Origin: Apis mellifera
Lineage: Eukaryota > Arthropoda > Insecta > Hymenoptera > Apidae
Assembly: GCF_003254395.2 (NCBI RefSeq)
Contig: NC_037649.1
Coordinates: 496,001-560,000, forward strand
DNA length: 64,000 nt
Direction: 5' to 3'
Below, one piece after another: positions 58,701-64,000 of this stretch (positions are counted from its first letter, which is position 1; the number at the start of each line of letters is the position of its first letter). Below the pieces are notes generated by a model that worked only from the letters and a program-made list of their open reading frames with translations, had not been told where the DNA came from and did no database searches. The position numbers and the translations under genes are program-made.

Positions 58701-60802
58701 AGTCAGAGCGAGGAGGAGGCGGCGAACGGATCCCTCGAAAGGGGGGGGAAGAGGAAACGCGATCAAGCGTGAGACATGGAGACCCTCCTCTTATGAAATA
58801 ACCGTACTCGAGGAGCTCTTAATATCGCTATTATCGTGATTAAATTTGAATTCGAAGCGAATTTAAAATATATAAAATATATTTCTAACCCCTTAGAAAT
58901 TCGATCGAATCGTTTGGATCGCTGATTAAATTATTGCGGATTCGTAGGATTTACGTCTCTCTTCTCGAATTGATTGCTCTTCAAATTTTACCCTCGTAAT
59001 TACGGGGGATACCCTCCTCGCCGAAACATCCTTCGACATCATCCGAGCGGATACCGATATCCTCCGTAATCTGGCCGCCCTTCCAACATTTCTCGAGTAA
59101 AAATTTCCCCAGACAACAGCCTTGAAAGAACACAACCAATTTTCGCCAATTGTTTTCGCAAACAAGATGACGACAAGGGAAAATAGAAGGAGAAATTCAT
59201 AAAGGACAGATCGATCGAAATCTTTCTCAAAATGGAATCGTTCAATCAGCGAAATTCTCTTCAACCCCTTTTACAACGAGATCGGATTGAAAATAGTTCA
59301 AAGCGAGACTTTTTTCCCCTCTCTTTTCTTCTCACCTCTCCCTCGAGGTGCGAAACTTGTAACCTCGGCGGAGAATTGGATAGTTTCGGATACGAAGAAG
59401 AGGGGGAGGGGGCGCGTGGACAAGGGGCAATCGGCCAGTCTTGCGGTTCCAGTTGTATCCATTGAAATTACCAGCCGGCGAATTGGCAAGTGTGATGGCG
59501 CAGCTAACGGGGGGGGAGAAGCTCCAATCAGTAGGTAATTGCTTCATTCCGTTCCCGGCTCGGACGCAATATCGCGCTTCTCTGACCCGTGCCTCCACTT
59601 TCAAAGATTTCCACCTATCTCAAAGGTGGATACCCACCATCCAGGGGGACAGAGGAGCAATTTTTCTTCCCAAACGCTTTAATTCTTTCTCTCGTTATTC
59701 CTATATTTCCGTCGATATAACAATTTTATTTATCATTTCGCGAGAGAGGAAGGAAAAAATGAAATCCTAAAAGCAAAAGCTGAGGAAGAAAGAAGGCTGC
59801 GAAGAAGAACGAATAATAAAGCTTGCCGCAAGTGAACAAGGAGGAGGGAGACGAAGAATCATCGGAAAGGATCATAAGCATCGTTCGACTCGTTTCCGAC
59901 GATTTCGCCGTAACAAAAGCGGCCGCCAACCGTTTCCAACCGGACCGACAAAGTTCATCTCTCCTCCCTCTCCTCCCCCCTGTAACGAAGACTTTGTACC
60001 CCTCTAGCGCCGGTATAACGAGACTGCGCTTTTGTATCACGGATTTTAAAGAGACAACCTACACGGTAAAGTGTACAAACATAACGAGCCGAGGAGTGGA
60101 AAGCGTTTCAAACGGCGTTTTCCTCTCCCTCTCCCTCTCCCTCCGTGATATCGCTTGGGGTGGCTTTTTCTTTTCGCGTGTAGTTCGGAGGAACGTTGGA
60201 TCGGAATTAATGAACCGTAATCCCCCAATAATGAGGCTTCGGCTTCACTGGCTCTGATACGACCTCGCCACCCTTCTCTCTTACCCCTCCCTTCGCCCAT
60301 CCTCTGCCTGTGTATCTATCGATGCGCATCCTCGTCCCGTGTAAATGTCATATATGCCACGCGACTTAGCCAGCCATTTCCACGCAACGGAGAGAAAGAG
60401 AGAGAGGAAAGGGGAGGGGGGCCTGTCGACGCGAGACAAATTATTTTCCTCGACAACACGCGTCGATGCTTTTCACCGCGCATAACGAGTTGTTCGAGCT
60501 CTCTCTCCGTAGAGAGAATACAAAATGTCGCACCCTCCCCTCCTCTCGCTCTTTACAGCCTCCGTGTCGATATTTTTCCCCAGCTTTACGATACCGGAAC
60601 GCCCCTCGATATTTTTGCCCCCGCGAATTTTCCCAATCGAGTATCCTTGCAACGAGTGGCCATCGAGTGGAAGGAAGAGATTGTATTTCTTTTAAGAATA
60701 ATTCTTCTTGAAAATTGTTGATCGATTGAAAGAAATCTAAAATTTGGAAATTTCTTGTTCGATGAAAATTTATTTCAACATCGGTCGAGTCAACATCGAG
60801 TA
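52725..60802 (+). other. CELF intron after RRM2 exon, part before the nad5 NUMT
   Basis: Starts with a consensus donor (GTAAGT). I find no further CELF exon up to 64000, so this intron is at least 11.3 kb. It contains (GGT)n at 53166-53191, AT microsatellites near 53803-53832 and 55065-55085, and CpG-rich patches near 57650-57950 and 58010-58150 with biased ORFs on both strands. A near-duplicate of about 30 bp (GAAATGGTGGATATTT and GAAATGGTTGATATTT) lies at 56167-56220. Nothing coding is supported. Confidence 0.8.
53166..53191. repeat. (GGT)n trinucleotide repeat
   Basis: About eight GGT units; the plus strand reads poly-Trp, poly-Gly or poly-Val depending on frame. Confidence 0.93.
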
Positions 60803-61495
60803 ATATTATGTAAAATAAAATATATCCTAATTCCAGCAGTAACTAAAGTTGATGAATGAATTAAAGATGAAACAGGAGTTGGAGCTATTATTGCTATTGG
60901 TAATCAAGTTGGAAAAGGAATTTGTGCTCTTTTAGTAAAAGCTATTGACAAAATAAAAATCATTATAAATTCATTTATTTTATAAAAACTTAAATTCCAT
61001 CTTCCATAATATGTTATTAATCCTATAATTAATAATAAACCAATATCTCCTAATCGATTTAATAAAATAGTAACTATTCCTGAAGTAAATGATTTTATTT
61101 TTATATAATAAATTGCAAGACAATAAGAAATTAATCCTAAACCATCTCAACCTAAAATAATTGATAATATATTTGGTCTTAAAATTAATATATATATATA
61201 TAGAAATTAAAAATAAAATTATTAAATATAAAAAACGATCCATTTTTAATTCACTTAAATCTATATATCTAATTCTATAAATAATAATTATGGAAAAAAT
61301 TATTCTAACTAAAAAAATAAATATTAATGACTTATAATCAATTAATAATAAAAAATTAAACTTTATTGAATTAAATGTATAAATATTTCACTCAAAAAAA
61401 AATTCCTTATTTAAATATAAAAAATATAATCTTATTAACATTATTAAAAACCTAAATCCAGATAATAAAATTCCACAAACTATTATTTTAATAAT
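60803..61495 (-). pseudogene. NUMT: nuclear copy of mitochondrial nad5 (N-terminal part)
   Basis: On the minus strand an ATT start at 61495-61493 abuts trnH, as in the ancestral insect mitochondrial order nad4-trnH-nad5. With the invertebrate mitochondrial code it reads NADH dehydrogenase subunit 5, a proton-pumping subunit of complex I. Clear segments are LIDYKSLIF, YMDLSELKMDRFLYL, SIILGWDGLGLISYCLAIYY, LLNRLGDIGLLLIIGL, PTWLPIA and APTPVSSLIHSSTLVTAGI. The reading frame is open until an AT dinucleotide run (61188-61202), where the length changes the frame just before the PNILSIILGW segment. It stops at about 60803, roughly 40 percent into the gene. It is a fragment and non-functional in the nucleus. 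Confidence 0.95.
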
Positions 61496-61565
61496 GATTT
61501 AAAATAAATCTATTTTATATCATTGATCCCACAAATCAATATTTTTAACTTAAACTATTTAAATC
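61496..61565 (-). pseudogene. NUMT: mitochondrial tRNA-His (GTG) copy
   Basis: 70 nt on the minus strand. The acceptor arms are GATTTAA and TTAAATC (7 of 7 pairs), the anticodon stem is TTGAT/ATCAA and the loop TTGTGGG carries anticodon GTG. The D and T arms are short and AT-rich, as in insect mitochondrial tRNAs. It sits between nad4 and nad5 material, where mitochondrial trnH belongs. It is well preserved in structure but has no nuclear tRNA promoter boxes I can see, so I treat it as a pseudogene. Confidence 0.85.
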
Positions 61566-61598
61566 TAATTTTATAAACTTTAATTTAAATATATCCAA
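61566..61598 (-). pseudogene. NUMT: possible 3' tip of mitochondrial nad4
   Basis: AT-rich sequence (TTTAAATTAAAGTTTATAAA on the minus strand) continues from trnH in the position of the nad4 3' end. It is too short to prove. After about 61600 the base composition returns to that of the nuclear surroundings. Confidence 0.4.
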
Positions 61599-64000
61599 TC
61601 TTCGAATCAATCTTGAAACGTAGAAACTCAAGGAATATTTTTAGTAGAACTCTCAACGATGTTAGAATTATAAATTATACATGGAGTTGCGAAGTAAATA
61701 CTTATCTTGTTTTAGATGATTCTCCGAAAAAATAATCAAAGGCGCGTTGGATCGATCGAAAAGATCGCGTTACGACCCGTTGAACAAGCGCGGTCGAAAT
61801 TAAGGGCGTTTTAACCCGAGTTTCACGGTCTCGCGCGAATAAGGGTGGAGAAACGGCACGTATGAGTTCTCTCCCCCGGATACTCTTGATATTAGTTACA
61901 GTAATGTGGAAAGTTGTATCAAGCCATGAAACCCGCATAACTTTTATGCCTTGTAAACTGCACTGTTGCGGCCTGCGGATCCCAACCGGCTTCCTTGAAA
62001 GCGGCCCGGTTATACGCGCGTTTGGCCCCCATTCGACTCGGCCGTAAAACGAAACTTTTAATAATTGCGATTCCCATTGTCGTTTCCACCCTCCATCGAG
62101 CATCGATGAATCGTGTCCGACGCGCGAGTTTTAAAGCGGCGGCTCGAGTTAAATGAGAATGAGAAATAAACCTTTGAAACCTTTTAATACATCCTCGGTG
62201 AATTTATCTCGAGACGATTGGAAACTAAAATAAGAAGAAATCTCTAATCGCTCTAATTAAAAAGAAACGAGAAAAAGAAAGATGATATTTCGATTTCTCT
62301 TTGACTCGATTATATACCCCATTCCAGGATAACGCCTTCTACGTTTCATCGCGTAAATTTTTATGTACGAGCACGTTTCGTCGCTATCTCTGCGCGAGGG
62401 ATTTTACGAGAAGAATGAAAAACGAAATAATGATGACAAAAAAAAAAAAAAAGAGCGAGTCTCTCTCTCTAGTGAAAAAGTTTTTTACAAATTTCGAATC
62501 CTTTGACAACGAAATGCTCGGCGGGCGGGAAATAATAAAAGCAAAAGCGCTTTTTATACACGGGGGACATACGCAATTGTATCCTGGATACAATTGGGCC
62601 GATATCGATGATACCGTATCCGATTGAAAATCGTCTCCCGGTTATAAATACATCGGTTCGATCGGACGGGGCCAATTCTTCGATCATCCTTTCCCCATTC
62701 GGTGCTTAACACGCCCGCGCACGAACGGGTATTATCACGTACGTATTACGCGTTTTTAATGCAACGACACGTACCCGCTCTTCCTCCCGTGAACGCGATT
62801 CAACGCGTCGGTCGAATGCACGGTTTTTAGAACAGCTTTTTTTTTACGAAAACATTGTGCAAAATGTTTCTGTAAAAAAAGGAGAAGTCAATTATTATTG
62901 TCTATTTCAACTTTCGATTTAATATCGATGGACGACACTTTTCCTAATGGAATTTTCCAAGGTAGATTATCTTTTAAGAAAATCTTTCCTTTATACGACG
63001 ATATCTCGCGTTAAGATAAACGAAAAAAGGGCAAAGTTTCCAAACATCTTTCGTTCGTTCATCCATGAAATCTATGTTAGTCTCGCGAATTACAACGGTT
63101 TAAAGTTTCAGATTTCAGAATTCAGAGTTTCTTTAAGGTTGCATAATGGATGTGACGATTGGATTGATGTGTCGATAATTTTCTGAATTAAGCCCGAAAG
63201 GAGACTTGTAAGGGAATCGTGGTAAGAAATAGGAGAGGGGAAAAAGGCGTGCAAAATTCGCGTGACAGGGAAGGGGATTTTGAGCAAGCGTGTCAACGGG
63301 TTACAATATTACCGTCGTTATATAAACTCAGACACGCCCAGCATTTGCATTGATGACGTGAATATAATATATCACCAGAAAGCTTGAAAGCTGAGCTTTT
63401 CTCCGCAGCCAGCCACAATGGCCACTGACCACCTGTTGCCTTTCCATTTATATTTTAGACGTGGCGAAAAACGTCATCGCCTTACGTATCCTCCGTAAAC
63501 ATCTCAAAGGGGGACGTCTTCCCCGTACTTTTTGAAAAATCCTTTCACTCGTTCAACGCCCTCCAACGCCTTCCGTCGTAACAGGTTATAAAGGGACAAT
63601 AATAAAATTTCTCTCTCCTTGAATTCTCTCTTCGCTGAATATCCAACGATTTCACAAAATTTCTTTCTTCTTTTCGTCTCGTAATTCTCTTTGATAACCT
63701 GTTGTCGAAGCGTTGATTACTGTCAAATTTTGTAAATTCACGGCGCGCGAAGAAAATTCGAGATTCCTAGAAAATTATGCGACGACGGTAATCTCTCGGC
63801 TGCAGCACCGCCTCGTCTCGTGGAAATTAAGGACGGCCACGCCTGAGTATCCTTTCCATTCCACAGTTGCTCGTCATAGGGTGGATATTTATATTGCCAG
63901 CAACCTCGATCTCTCGTCGCCGCGAATCTGTTGCGCTTTGTCCAAACGAATTTTTGCAATCGTTCTTCGTTTCATCCAAGACTTGTATCAAGATCAATTT
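61599..64000 (+). other. CELF intron continuing to the window end
   Basis: No coding sequence, RNA gene or mobile element that I can support. A poly-A run lies near 62439-62452. ORFs here are short and without family features. Confidence 0.75.

Noticed and set aside
1..64000. CRISPR arrays, bacterial operons, phage or plasmid functions
   Set aside because: The tandem repeats are directly abutting minisatellites without spacers, and the gene structure is intron-exon. Nothing bacterial is visible.
1..64000. Nuclear tRNA, rRNA or known microRNA genes
   Set aside because: I scanned for clover-leaf or long-hairpin patterns by eye and saw none except the mitochondrial-type tRNA-His copy. A covariance-model search would be needed to exclude them.

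Overview
The window is a piece of a nuclear insect chromosome, most likely a honey bee (Apis, probably A. mellifera). Three things point there. Coding DNA is very sparse and lies in an AT-rich, CpG-tolerant, microsatellite-rich background. Two nuclear copies of mitochondrial DNA read as cytb and nad5-trnH only with the invertebrate mitochondrial code and have very AT-rich, bee-like codons. There is also a decayed mariner element. The species call is inference; the eukaryotic and insect calls are well supported.

The only host gene I can support is one plus-strand gene of the CELF/Bruno (CUGBP-Elav-like) family of RNA-binding splicing and translation regulators. Three exons are secure: 14835-14883 (49 nt, linker starting MNRPIQVKPADSENRG), 24358-24483 (126 nt, first part of RRM2 with the RNP2 motif) and 52645-52724 (80 nt, rest of RRM2 with most of RNP1). 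Their phases chain as 0/1, 1/1 and 1/0, and every junction has a good GT-AG pair. A short ORF with a good splice donor at 6615-6665 (17 codons, phase 0) may be an alternative first coding exon. It would give an isoform that lacks RRM1, since no RRM1 exon is visible here. A 72-nt candidate cassette exon at 20955-21026 carries an in-frame stop and could be a poison exon. RRM1, the rest of the linker and RRM3 must lie outside the window.

Layout: 1-4.3 kb, unassigned upstream or intronic DNA; 4.3-6.6 kb, GA/CT-asymmetric, CpG-rich, promoter-like DNA ending at the candidate first exon; 6.7-14.8 kb, intron with a perfect GC hairpin, long AT microsatellites and a 92-bp minisatellite; 14.9-24.4 kb, intron with a ~200-bp AT-rich minisatellite and the candidate cassette exon; 24.5-52.6 kb, a 28-kb intron holding the mariner remnant (29.1-30.0 kb), a cytb NUMT (33.8-34.3 kb), CTCF-like motifs and a nine-copy ~175-bp minisatellite (44.1-45.8 kb); 52.7-64 kb, the start of the next intron with a nad5-trnH NUMT (60.8-61.6 kb).

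Most open reading frames in the window are chance readings through simple-sequence DNA. I found no CRISPR, operon, phage or novel multi-gene system. The unusual material is in the isoform architecture and the intronic repeats.
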